Program-made: the position numbers and the translations under genes
In this document: one piece after another, positions 39,801 through 47,500 of the stretch
Layout: the number at the start of each line of letters is the position of its first letter
Numbering within the stretch: position 1 is the stretch's first letter
The notes under the pieces: model-generated
The model's database searches: none
What the model was told of the DNA's origin: nothing
Seen by the model: the letters and a program-made list of their open reading frames with translations, nothing else
Source of the DNA: Paragonimus westermani
Taxonomy: Eukaryota; Platyhelminthes; Trematoda; Plagiorchiida; Troglotrematidae
Assembly: GCA_008508345.1 (NCBI GenBank)
Contig: QNGE01000427.1
Span: 72,034 to 136,033, forward strand
Direction of reading: 5' to 3'
Length of the DNA stretch: 64,000 bases

Positions 39801-40175
39801 CTATTTTCATTGCATTTTATCGAAGTCATACGGACATCTGAAAATGTCAACCTCAGGTAAGCATTCCTGCCACCCATCTTCAGACACGGTTTACAATCAT
39901 GAGGACTCGGTAAACCACATATGAACCGAACTATACGCGCGGACGATTTCAAATGAATTTCTAAAGCTTCATAAAATCCTTTAGGTTTTGCCTTCCTGTG
40001 TATCCAATTTACCTCATGCGTTCCTGGGCCCGCTTTACCTCTATGCTTTTGTTTCAGTCGTCATTCGGATGTGCCTCTGGCCTGTTCACCGTCGAACGGT
40101 TCCCGTAATGTTTCTGCTGTTTATCCTGCCAAGTCAGTTAAAGCCAAATCATCAGGACCTCGTGATCACTTTTGA
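487..40175 (+). CDS. Unrecognised Ser/Pro/Arg-rich scaffold-like protein, 3' part of a large gene (six exons)
   Basis: Six exons join in frame with compatible phases (2 at the left edge, then 1, 1, 2, 0, 2). The visible product is about 662 residues if it stops at 36572, or about 720 if spliced on to the stop at 40173-40175. The gene begins left of the window. The chain has an acidic stretch, Arg/Ser clusters (RRRRSSLRRSSK), a basic helix-like stretch (TARRLKLHRERL) and long Ser/Thr/Pro-rich regions. It carries PPVPVR and PPVPPR, both fitting the class II SH3 ligand PxxPxR. No transmembrane segment or globular catalytic domain is visible. By inference this is the disordered C-terminal tail of a signalling or cytoskeletal adaptor; I cannot name the family. 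Introns reach 21.7 kb and hold transposon debris. The exon chain is fairly secure, the function unknown. Confidence 0.7.
870..7581 (+). other. Intron A-B of the plus-strand gene (6.7 kb)
   Basis: T-rich intron DNA. Apart from a possible SINE-like repeat near 3740-4035 and one C2-like open frame at 4291-4518 (rejected as an exon on phase), I see no structured feature. Confidence 0.5.
3740..4035 (+). repeat. Possible SINE-like repeat with a B-box-like motif
   Basis: The stretch holds GGGTTCAGCCCC at about 3833, resembling a Pol III B box (GGTTCGANTCC). Its style is that of dispersed trematode repeats, richer in GC and CpG than its surroundings. No clear A box was found and no second copy lies in this window, so the call is tentative. 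Confidence 0.25.
7582..7767 (+). CDS. Exon B of the plus-strand scaffold-like gene (internal)
   Basis: The acceptor is TTTCTTTTAAG ending at 7581 and the donor is a consensus GAG|GTGAGT at 7768. The exon is 186 nt and phase 1 on both sides. Its leading AT joins the G of exon A to make Asp, and its final G joins GA of exon C to make Gly. The 61 full codons are hydrophilic: a basic, probably helical stretch (TARRLKLHRERLAAVAAG), then a Pro/Ser section and a basic end (GKRREKSHR). No known domain is recognised. Splice consensus plus exact phase on both sides make this one of the safer exons. Confidence 0.75.
12850..13270 (-). mobile_element. Penelope-like element fragment, C-terminal endonuclease region
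   Basis: On the minus strand the frame 13268-12978 reads KILFIELSERGGG, then KKPQSILSNGNIYYFTCN. An adjacent frame continues with GGNRRLEQPAKEHLANWL. This matches the order seen between the RT and GIY-YIG endonuclease of Penelope-like retroelements (FIELPFRG, then NCIYxFTCxCG, YIGRTxRRL, EHxPxWL). Here the GIY-YIG part is split by a frameshift and the CxCG/YIG residues are damaged. It is a dead fragment inside the 21.7-kb intron. Confidence 0.6.
15040..15510 (+). mobile_element. Possible solo LTR with polyadenylation signal and primer-binding-like end
   Basis: A GC-rich block unlike its surroundings leads to AATAAAG near 15419, part of the inverted repeat CAATAAAG-attatg-CTTTATTG. Some 50 bases later comes CA (15491-15492) followed directly by TGGTGTACC, which resembles a retroelement primer-binding site, where TGG pairs with a tRNA CCA end. 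Open frames on both strands (plus 14867-15370, minus 15375-15046) reflect the GC-rich block. No matching second LTR was seen, so the left border is unknown. Confidence 0.3.
17990..19330 (-). mobile_element. LINE retrotransposon copy, family 1, internally deleted
   Basis: On the minus strand, from high to low coordinates: the endonuclease end and linker (19270-18932, broken), an RT piece ARVLASIIRHRFTAAQRADIRGEQAGF (18772-18527), then ELSDSFSTSSGIRPGCPLAPF and NLIIDEIVEDCHQ (18411-18280). The RT is then joined directly to the family 3' UTR. The YxDD part and C-terminal domain are missing compared with the copy at 31.7-34.2 kb. The UTR (about 18210-17990) is nearly the same as at 34000-34180. 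Many stops and shifts; inactive. Confidence 0.8.
22480..22690 (+). mobile_element. LINE family 1, 3' end fragment
   Basis: This stretch matches the 3' UTR of the LINE copy at 34060-34220: GCTCGGTTGT, then GTGTAGG and GGATGTTTGAAT-like segments, GGGTTTGCT, CATGGTTG, and a terminal GATGATGATGATG microsatellite. Only the 3' tail is present, as expected from a 5'-truncated insertion. Confidence 0.65.
22700..22860 (+). mobile_element. LINE reverse-transcriptase fragment around the catalytic motif
   Basis: The plus strand reads LSLCDLIVGKLADEAVFVDDIVLFCS. VDDIVLF matches the YADDIVLL catalytic box of non-LTR RTs, with Tyr-Ala changed to Phe-Val. It lies immediately after the family 1 3' tail but has no recognisable flanks, so it may be a separate insertion. 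Confidence 0.5.
27400..28430 (-). mobile_element. Penelope-like element, reverse-transcriptase region, inactive
   Basis: On the minus strand, from 28429 down: MLFLDVSPLFTKV matches the SFDVASLFTNVP box of Penelope-like RTs. FVDGILCILDNKID (near 28147) is the catalytic YVDD box with the second Asp changed to Gly. Next comes FNLARENYQFSPDI, then DDGSIQHMIH, TWNGWHIHVNRFVP and GYPVKFI, in family order. Several in-frame stops interrupt it. The endonuclease end is not adjacent. Confidence 0.75.
29474..29921 (+). CDS. Exon C of the plus-strand scaffold-like gene, with an SH3 ligand
   Basis: The acceptor TTGTTCCACCCAG ends at 29473 and the donor is GTGAGC at 29922. The exon is 448 nt, entered in phase 1 and left in phase 2 (final AA, completed to Lys by the first G of exon D). 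The 148 codons are Ser/Asn/Thr/Pro-rich. Near the end is VPPVPVRRDR, a class II SH3 ligand, then a basic SFGSFRGLF motif. If the intron is retained the frame meets TGA at 29923-29925, because the donor's own bases read AAG-TGA, so an unspliced transcript would stop exactly at the exon border. Confidence 0.75.
30110..30255 (-). repeat. tRNA-derived SINE, copy 1
   Basis: Read on the minus strand it has TGGCTTACCAGG (A-box-like, 30173-30162), then about 40 bases including CCACGTCTGGACATGCTGTT, then GTTCGAGTTC (B-box-like, 30120-30111). The upstream part matches the DNA preceding copy 3 (GGAATCCAT, GTGGG). The spacing and boxes are those of a tRNA-derived SINE head. Confidence 0.6.
30290..30355 (+). 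repeat. tRNA-derived SINE, copy 2 (partial)
   Basis: The plus strand has a degenerate A-box area at 30297-30310, the family core CATCTGGACATGCTGT, then GCTGGTTCAGATC as a B box (30341-30353). It is shorter and more diverged than the other two copies. Confidence 0.5.
30470..30605 (+). repeat. tRNA-derived SINE, copy 3
   Basis: The plus strand has TTGCTCACCTGACA (A-box-like), CTGCGTCTGGGCATGCTGTT (family core), then GTCGACTCAAATCC (B-box-like, near 30590-30604). It is homologous to copy 1 in the opposite orientation, so the two form a dispersed inverted pair about 215 bases apart. Confidence 0.6.
31700..34230 (+). mobile_element. LINE retrotransposon family 1, near full-length but decayed
   Basis: Domain order is intact on the plus strand. 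The endonuclease spans 31706-32580 (GQAGVGIVLST, VGDMDTHVGRLGKAESH, NGDQLSAEHRLFLASTSFRHR). The EN-RT linker starts near 32696 (WLSEKSLELLEARRNIPPG). RT follows at 32930-33310 (ELSDSFTVSSGV, NLVIDEAVKDC, then HVDEVLLIY in place of YADD, and KHFGMRFPVSRCKVFPQDC). The C-terminal domain (RWSAHVLKMPASYLPHRALF) ends GWGPYHPRSQWLEMLDEMA at about 33944. A 3' UTR ends with ATGATGATAAAG. Many stops and frameshifts; RT active site lost. Confidence 0.85.
35600..36572 (+). CDS. Exon D of the plus-strand scaffold-like gene; terminal exon in one isoform
   Basis: The acceptor TTCTTCTGTCCAG ends at 35599, and the first G completes the Lys codon begun in exon C. The frame stays open for 323 codons to TGA at 36570-36572, much longer than chance frames here, with strong coding character. 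It is Ser/Pro/Arg-rich with EPPPRPASAVP near the start, SPPPVPPRT (class II SH3 ligand) near 36000-36028 and VPKPPARPSS near 36240. A phase 0 donor, GAT|GTAAGC at 36501, would drop the last 23 codons and lead to exon E. An AATAAA lies at 37538, consistent with the read-through form ending before exon E. Confidence 0.8.
36573..37707 (+). other. Alternative intron D-E or 3' UTR of the short isoform
   Basis: Non-coding in the frames I trust. In the read-through isoform this would be 3' UTR, with AATAAA at 37538; in the spliced isoform it is intron. Confidence 0.45.
37538..37543 (+). promoter_or_regulatory. AATAAA, possible polyadenylation signal for the short isoform
   Basis: A canonical AATAAA sits 966 bases after the exon D stop and just before exon E. 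It would suit a transcript that does not splice at 36501. AATAAA is common in AT-rich intron DNA, so this is only positional support. Confidence 0.3.
37708..37838 (+). CDS. Exon E of the plus-strand scaffold-like gene (alternative C-terminus)
   Basis: The acceptor TTTCCATCACTCTCTAG ends at 37707 and the donor CCCAG|GTATGT is at 37839. The exon is 131 nt, entered in phase 0 (matching the GTAAGC donor at 36501) and left in phase 2. Its 43 codons are Ser/Thr/Pro/Lys-rich (TANTAPSTSRIFSPEIVLP, then HSKKRPSNSNRP), the same character as exon D. Support is splice sites, phase and composition, with no homology. Confidence 0.6.
37839..40057 (+). other. Intron E-F of the plus-strand gene (2.2 kb)
   Basis: Contains a tRNA-like element at 39148-39218. 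No other recognisable feature. Open frames on the minus strand (38132-38383, 38496-38762) have no recognisable content. Confidence 0.45.
39148..39218 (-). repeat. tRNA-like sequence, SINE head or tRNA pseudogene
   Basis: On the minus strand the order is TGACATTGTGGTTAACACG (A-box region), a central stem area, then GGGCCAGAGTGCAAATCCCG (B-box region, in place of GGTTCGAATCC). The layout and 70-base length fit a tRNA, but the B box has lost GTTCGA and the acceptor stem does not close, so it is a pseudogene or SINE rather than a working tRNA. Confidence 0.45.
40058..40175 (+). CDS. Exon F, candidate last exon of the plus-strand gene
   Basis: The acceptor CTTTTGTTTCAG ends at 40057. The first T completes the Ser codon opened by the AG that ends exon E. 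The frame then gives 38 codons of the same Ser/Pro/Lys-rich kind (HSDVPLACSPSNGSRNVSA, KSVKAKSSGPRDHF) and stops at TGA 40173-40175. A different frame over the same DNA is also open but hydrophobic and out of phase with E. No canonical AATAAA was noticed in the following 800 bases, so the 3' end is uncertain. Confidence 0.5.
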
Positions 40176-41091
40176 AATGAACACCCGCGTTCAATCAAGT
40201 GTAACCAGCAACCTTCTCGTCTTCTCTCGTGATTACTTCTGCTTCTAATTTTTCGGCCCCTCAGAATGCCTCGATCAGCAGTTTGTCTCAGATCTTTCCA
40301 CTTCCGACTTGTACCGTTGGTGTTAACTTTTTTCTACTTTGCTCCCTCTTACATAAAAATCGCAGTGCAAACATACTATTGACTCCGTGACCACACATCG
40401 AACATGCATATCTGGTTTGAAACAATTGGTTTGCGACTGTTTTCATTGAGGCCTTTTTTAACGCATCATTCATCGCTTTCGCTAATTTTGGTCAAACTGT
40501 GAATTTGGATTTTCGCACGTTTTTCAATTTGAAAGCTTCTGCGATTAAACAGTCGATTCCGGTTATTGTCCATTTTTTTGTCTTGTTCATGGCTCCGCGC
40601 TTTTCCCACTTGTTACTCGCATCTCTTTGCGCACAGACCGCCTTTGTAATTTTGTTTCACTTGGATTACCTTCTACCTATCTGCATTTATAATCGATCAA
40701 GTAAGTTGGCTAGTTTTTCTGTTTCCCACATCAACAGGATGGATCTCACTCGTCCCATAATATATGCCGCGGCATCTTAATCGGATCACCGTGCTGTCTG
40801 TTCGGGTCGGTTTAGCTGTAGGATGCAAACCGTGGGAACGAGTGACCCGCTTGCTACCTGTCAGCCGAATGCATTTACACGAACAGCTCGAATTTAGCAC
40901 CACTCAATTGTGAGGTGAACATTTCATTCTGCAAGGAGCCTGACTTATGAATGGCGTTTTTGAAGCCTGCTATTGGTTCGCGTATTTTCTATCGGGCACG
41001 TGAAGATGGCCAGAATACTTCAGTGTGACAAAATTAGAAAAGGGGCGTTCCACCGACAAATATATTTTCAACATACTATTAAATTTGTCCA
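40176..41091. other. Convergent intergenic region
   Basis: About 0.9 kb separates the last stop of the plus-strand gene from the LIPT1 stop. No clear AATAAA was seen for either gene. An open frame at 40499-40780 is hydrophobic and unsupported. Confidence 0.5.
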
Positions 41092-41532
41092 TCAAAAACG
41101 ATCTGAAAGACGTCGTAGAGAATTTACCAAAAGTTCATATTCATTTCGCCACTCAGCATGCTGAAGCAGCCATTGTGCACAAAACTGATCTAACGGACCA
41201 TACCAGGCGTAACGGCGACATTCCATACCCGCTAGTGCTGTCGATAAGGCGTTAACGTACCCTTGGAAGCGACCGTCCTCCACTGTTTGGTCGGATAGAC
41301 TCACCGACTGAACTACTCCGCCACGTCCACAATCAAGTCTGAACAGCCCAAAGCGAGAAAGTTTGGGCTCGAACTCCGACAAATCAAGCTGAAACGCCGG
41401 AGATGCCCCATTGATCCAAGACCATGATTGAAATTCGCTTAACGTTCTTGTGAAACGAACTGGATCGACGTGTTCCTGCTCGCAACCCTCAGAAATTCTG
41501 ATGATAAGAGGCTCCGGGCTGCCTTCGTGTTT
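41092..41532 (-). CDS. LIPT1: LIPT1 last coding exon (C-terminal domain)
   Basis: The acceptor TTAAGCTTACAG is followed by 146 codons and TGA at 41094-41092. The exon carries FQSWSWINGASPAF, matching the family C-terminal motif (human LQTWEWIYGKTPKF), and ends NSLRRLSDRF. The frame stays open further upstream across the intron end, but family similarity begins at this acceptor and the phase matches exon 3. Confidence 0.9.
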   Translation of the reverse strand, partial: KHEGSPEPLIIRISEGCEQEHVDPVRFTRTLSEFQSWSWINGASPAFQLDLSEFEPKLSRFGLFRLDCGRGGVVQSVSLSDQTVEDGRFQGYVNALSTALAGMECRRYAWYGPLDQFCAQWLLQHAEWRNEYELLVNSLRRLSDRF

Positions 41533-44500
41533 CTGTAAGCTTAACGAAATCATCAAAGAGAAAGAACTGGACGTGAGTAGATTAGGAAAAAATCGTCCTC
41601 CGTAATCAGTCATAATGAAAGCCGAATAGCGTTGGTCGAAAAACGTACGCGTGTGATCGTTGTTTCTTTCCAACGGCCTGCGTCACAGAATTCAAAGGAA
41701 ACTATATGAATGTTCCGGCTAATCCGAGTGGGTTTAATAATGTCATCACTGGTATATTTAAACAACATCAAACTACCACCTCTACTTTGCATACTTCATT
41801 AGAGTCCCATATATGAGGTTTTAGAGTAGATACTATTTTTGAGCTGATAATAATGTACTCAGTAAATCGACTTCACAACTTCCAGAAGAATCATCGTGAA
41901 AGTTTGTTAACATGGTATCTTGATTATCCGTACCGACCTTCTCACCTGAACATGACTTCAACACTGAATCAATGTATTGGTACTTACACAGTTGCTGTCT
42001 TGTGGTGCGTGGCAAAGCTCCTGCTAAGCAGATGAGCGTTTTGGTTCATAATACCACGATCTATTGTTCGAAAATCACATGGATTAACTTAATCAACATT
42101 AACAAGGCCTGAGCCGAAAATAAGCTTATGGCTAAACACTCATGGACATAAACATTTCTACAGTGCCATCTGGATGCCCACGCCCATCGAACCAGTAGAG
42201 CGAAAAACGTTATGTTGACCGCATCATCTCAAATGGTTCTCACGGAAATAGCGGCAGAGTACACAAAAGTGCTGCGCTTTAAATGTTGATCACTGGTCGA
42301 AATGACAGCCACCTTGCAAACCTTACCTGATACGTCTAAATGGGGACAAGCCCGATCACAATGGAACAGATCGGGATATAAGTTGATTCGACATTCACCG
42401 AAGCTGTTCAAAATAACTGGTGAATGGTCAGCGGATTATGGACAACAAAATGTGTCAAATGAACAGCCACTAAAAGAAAGTGACTTGATAGAAGAGAGAT
42501 GACGAACGAAGGTTAGCAACTGCCAAACAAGTAGAACTGAACAGAACTGCGAACAACGTTCAAATGGAGATCTCGTTGACTAGAGCGCGCGCTTAAAATC
42601 GTTGTACGACAGGTGATATGTATGTGAAGCGTTTTAGTTAATGTATTCTTACAGTGAAATATCGTCAGTTGTTATCGGAGAGATGCTCAGTTGTTCACTC
42701 ATTTCCGATGCTTAGTAAAACGACTGACTTGGGCATACATTTGCTGAACCATTCGTATGGGTCGATACCAGCGGAAGCAAACATTTGAACAGCACACTTG
42801 CATTACTCATGAGTAAGCATTATGATAATGTCAAATGTGCGTTCGCTACTGGCCTTTCCATCATGCTCCGCGTTTAATCGGATCAATTTAAACACGTCCA
42901 GATCTTCGCATCGGTTCCACTCTAACATTTTGCAGATAGTTCAACACAATTATACTCTGTTAATTAGCAAGCGAGTTACAGTATTATGAATCTGCTGTGT
43001 TTGCCCGTGTTGTAACGGACGGGCTACAAAAGGTGACTGAATGCGCGACCACGATGCAAATCAAAACAATATGTATTTAAAGGGTTATTTCAGTATCGAG
43101 AAAATAAGAATGAATCTAGCGACAGCACTGTACGAAACGAAGGAAACTTCAAGTGTCACTTACGCGCGTCAGCCATGCAATCCAACTTTCCACAACAACT
43201 TCTTGGACTTTTTCTACATCGACGTCCAAATTCACAACAGGGCTGCGGACACTGGCAGTTGCTTTAGTCTGTAGAGTTTTCTGTGCCAAAAATTAGGGAA
43301 ATGCCATGGATGTATATGTCGTAAAAGAGTTTCTGCATGCCTAATAATGTTAAGGGTATGGCAGAAAGGAAGCATGTCACTGTCTACAAGAATTTAAAGA
43401 GGAAGGAACTTTAGCTCGCCAGGAAATCCATTTTTCATAGGCTCTCTGCTTTCAAAAATGTTGCACTACATTGTAACATGGCTGGTGGTCAACAGGGTTG
43501 TTAACTGTCATTTAATTAGCCGGTAGCTATTTCGATCACAATGTTCCTCCCATCGTAGCAACCAGTCCGTCAGGACTAGCCCCTTGGTTGATCATGGAAT
43601 GGAATAATAGGATACAATTTCAAGCATCGCCAACGATACAATTGTTTAACTGCCATACAAGCATGCGAAGATGATAAGGCTTTAATTACGAAATAGAGAA
43701 AGTGGTGGAGATGGGGCATAGTTTCCAATAAAGCCTTCATATATCAACCCAAACAGATAGCTAAGCCAAGCAACAGCATCACCCACATCACATAGTCCGG
43801 CTAACCGTCATCTCGTGCTAACGTCCTAGACTCTACTAGGCACGATCGCTGTCAGCCCAAGATGGTAACTCGCCCAACGTGGGCTAACCTACTAGTAGTT
43901 GACTTCGTTTCCGTACATTAAGTCATTTATCCACATTACGTAAGACAACAGAGACATTCATGGAAGGTGGTCAGCATGGTCATTTTGGTACGTGACTGTA
44001 GTGATCGCAGGCTGCGGATTGGCAATTCGCAGACAACACGTCGGGGCCATGAGTCCATCGGCTGTAATGATACGACTATAACCAATCAGGAACGCTCTGG
44101 TTAGCTTGCTGTCATTGGTCCGACAACTTTCAAATAGGCAAACCCACGGCGATTCGAGCACCAAGAGAACGCGGGGTGAGTAGCATTTGTCTGTCTCACA
44201 TTCCCTAACCAACTGCCTGACGTTCTGCCACTTAAAAAGCTGCGTGCAACTATTTACGATGGGGTCGTAATTGTATCCGCAGCTTCCGGTCTTTTGTTTT
44301 TACTGCGTCCAGACTAGCACTGGGTCATTATCTGCCATTAGCCTTACGAGTTCCCTTGTTACAGTAACCCAATCATCTGTCTGTATGAACCATTAGAGAT
44401 TGAGACAAATGAACTTGCTTGATGTTAACTACAAAACATTTGTTCCCTAACCCCGCCGTTTCCTACCTGCTAGTACCACACGGTGCGCACGATTAGTAGT

Positions 44501-47500
44501 AAGCATTCACGGCGAAATATATGAAGACAATCTAGTCTTAAACTCCAGTTGGATATGTTTCCAACCCGTAGATTCACGCCTCTGAAGGTGGCGATCAGTA
44601 GTCTATCAAACAGTATTGCTTCAATCAGTAGATCATTTTCTTATACTTATCGCAACAATGTGTTGTGTCTTGTAATTTTCGCCATTAGAACGTCTGAAGG
44701 TAAAACTTGGAGCCAGTGCCTGGTGCGTTAGTCGTCCGCGTGGACCGTTCGCTGGCGTCAGCCGAATAGGAGGTGTGAAGCATCTCAACATGCAAGTCTG
44801 TACCTGACAGGTAGATCCTCCACCTTAGTGTCCAGACAATAGCGATGCGTTCTTTCTCTATGGTAGAATACCTTATTCCTGCTTTCGTCACTGCCCGACT
44901 GGCACACGTAGTTGCCCCTAGTGGCTGTGGTAGGACTGCCTTGATTCCGATACCACTTGTATCGAATGACACACCGGATGAATAATTTCATGAATGCACG
45001 AAACAATCAACTCGTTTGACCGTCACCATCCAACATCAGTTTTCTGGTAATAATGTCGATCAGCCGTCCATGTCACACCTGATTAAACGCACGTAGAAAC
45101 AGCAGAACATAGGAAGACGATCTGCGCTACCCCGCAACAAACAATTAATTCAATCATAATGACCAACATCTTGATAAAAGGGTGCTATGTTTTGAGCCAC
45201 CGGCGAAGCACAGAGACAAATTTATCAAAAAGGGGGGAACAGAAAACGAAGCCAATGACTGCTGCGTACTGTCATTTTGTATAGGATTTCTAACCAAGTT
45301 TAGTGATCATAGGTAGGTGATATCTATCCGTTTGACACAACGGAATGGTCAACTTCCATATTTTGTCACTACGTCGTTACCGGTCTACTCTGCTGTTGTA
45401 TCCAATTGCTGGTGGTCCAAGTGAATAATGTCCGGTGTGGTTATAAGTTTAGTTGGCATGTGAAGCAAGCAATCTGAACGTCGCGAACTGTGCAACCTGG
45501 CCACTCAAAAATTGATCGCGTATCCCGAGGCTTACCTAATAGGTACTGGTGAACCAGCGCGTTGCTCATACGATCATCCCATTTGACGTTGGCTGACGTA
45601 ACGTAACACATAGGATGACGTCAACGTGAACAGACCAAATCTCCGAAACAGACAGAAAAGTAAACTTCATGTAAGCACCGTGTGTCCCACCCTTTAATAT
45701 CAACCGGAAGTCCTTGAGACGACAGAAATAGTACAGTGTGGCAAATACAGTGTGTCTTCGTGATTCTTGTTGAAATATCATCAGCTGGCGAGCCAGAGCT
45801 ACTCAGGTGAGTGAAACTTTCCACAGTCTCAAACGGACTATCTGTGACAGAGAACATGGGAATGGGGATGCTCGAATTATGAAGCAGCGCTTCACAGGCT
45901 GAAGATGCCGGGCAACTTCTATACAGACTATCCCGGTTATTCACACTGTTTAGCACAGTTTGCGTGCTTCTCACAGAGGGACTACGTAGGACAATGTTAT
46001 GTGTACCGTCGGTGTCCCACAAAAACGCCAAAAAGAAACTCACCATCAAGTTCGCCGGTGTTTTTTTTAGCGCGCCTTTCAGAATTTTGCCCACGACGAA
46101 ATTCAGGAGAAAAAGAGATCTGACAGTCCTGGCGAACACCAGAAGTGATTGGCACTCGAAACTGCTGCTTATTAACTCATTCTGCTTAAACAATGAACAA
46201 ACCACGATGTTATCAGACTCACGTAATCATTGGGAACATTTGTTCAGGAGATTATTCCAGAGATCTTTACGAGTAACCAAATTTAAAGTAACCTTCATTT
46301 GAAAAGACCAGGACCGTCGTTTGGCCATATAAATGACGATCATCCGAGATTCGCCGCATGGCAAAAATATAGTCAATGTACTTATGACCGGATCAGAAAA
46401 ATGGCCGGTCTTCACTCATCTAGTCTGTTCTGGATTTAGTGAACCGAATTAATGCAAGACTAGTGGGTAACTCGGACGCGGTATAGACTAGGGCGACAAC
46501 TCTGGTTGCCACAGGGACTTCGTGTTCCATTTTCAAAAGCAAGTATATTTAACATGTGCTGACCACATGGGGCAACAAACGTGCCAAAAAATGAGGAAAG
46601 ATGATGTGCAAGGTGAAGAAGGAAAAAATGTAGAGGGATAATCATCACCACAACGGCCTTGGGCCTGATCAGAAGTACTGTGGTTGGGGCCGCTGCTCAC
46701 ATCCACAGTGACGTGGAATACCCTAGAAGAATGCGTGGCCAGAGCGGTTTAAAAAATTGTAAACTAAGCGGAAGAGCTAGAAATCGTGTGAATGTAGACA
46801 CGCCATTGATTGTGCTACATCGCCACTTCGAGCAGTATTTCTAGCTAACGATCTAGTGACCACGTTGTTGATTGATCATCGCACGGTTTTACCTAACTGT
46901 TGGTGGTATCAGTATATAAAAAAATGCCCGGTACGATAAACGTCCGGCTGCCTTGCAGAGTACATGGTCTGATCATCACCGACTGATCGCACTGAACGTT
47001 TTGGAATCCGTGCCGACCGAGCACCGATAAAGAAAAAATTACGATGCACAGAAGTTCGCAACACGAGCGCCATCGACCTCTGTTCTTTACATCAGACAGC
47101 GTCCTCAACCAAAGGTGTTCATTGTCTTTCAGACTCCAACCAGAAAGCCGGCAGCGACCCACTGAAGCAAACTTCAAAGCTAGTACCCTCATACCCCAGG
47201 CTGTCGCTTTCATCCCAATTGACCACTCGCAAACGGCACGATGAGGCAGGTGACGAACTGGCATTCCTAAAATTTGGCCGAGCCAACGAAGCCTGTGAGA
47301 TGAGATCAAAATTCTCAATGGTCGACAGGGTTTATCCGTCTAGAAAATAAATGGGCGACCTTCGTCACTGCTGGTGCGGTGTCCCCTTAACGCGCCGCTG
47401 ATGCTTCGGAGGCACAGATGGTCGAAAACCAATGTTTTACGAACACGTGAGTCGACCAGGCTCCAGAGCCGTACAATGGTGCTGCCTTTACAATGACATT

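Noticed and set aside
41533..41673. Longer version of the LIPT1 last exon, open upstream to 41673
   Set aside because: Family similarity begins at the acceptor ending 41533, and exon 3 joins there in phase 0. The extra residues match nothing.
45621..46205. Minus-strand open frame of 194 codons as a host gene
   Set aside because: Its lower half is a recognisable LINE segment, and it lies inside LIPT1 intron 2.
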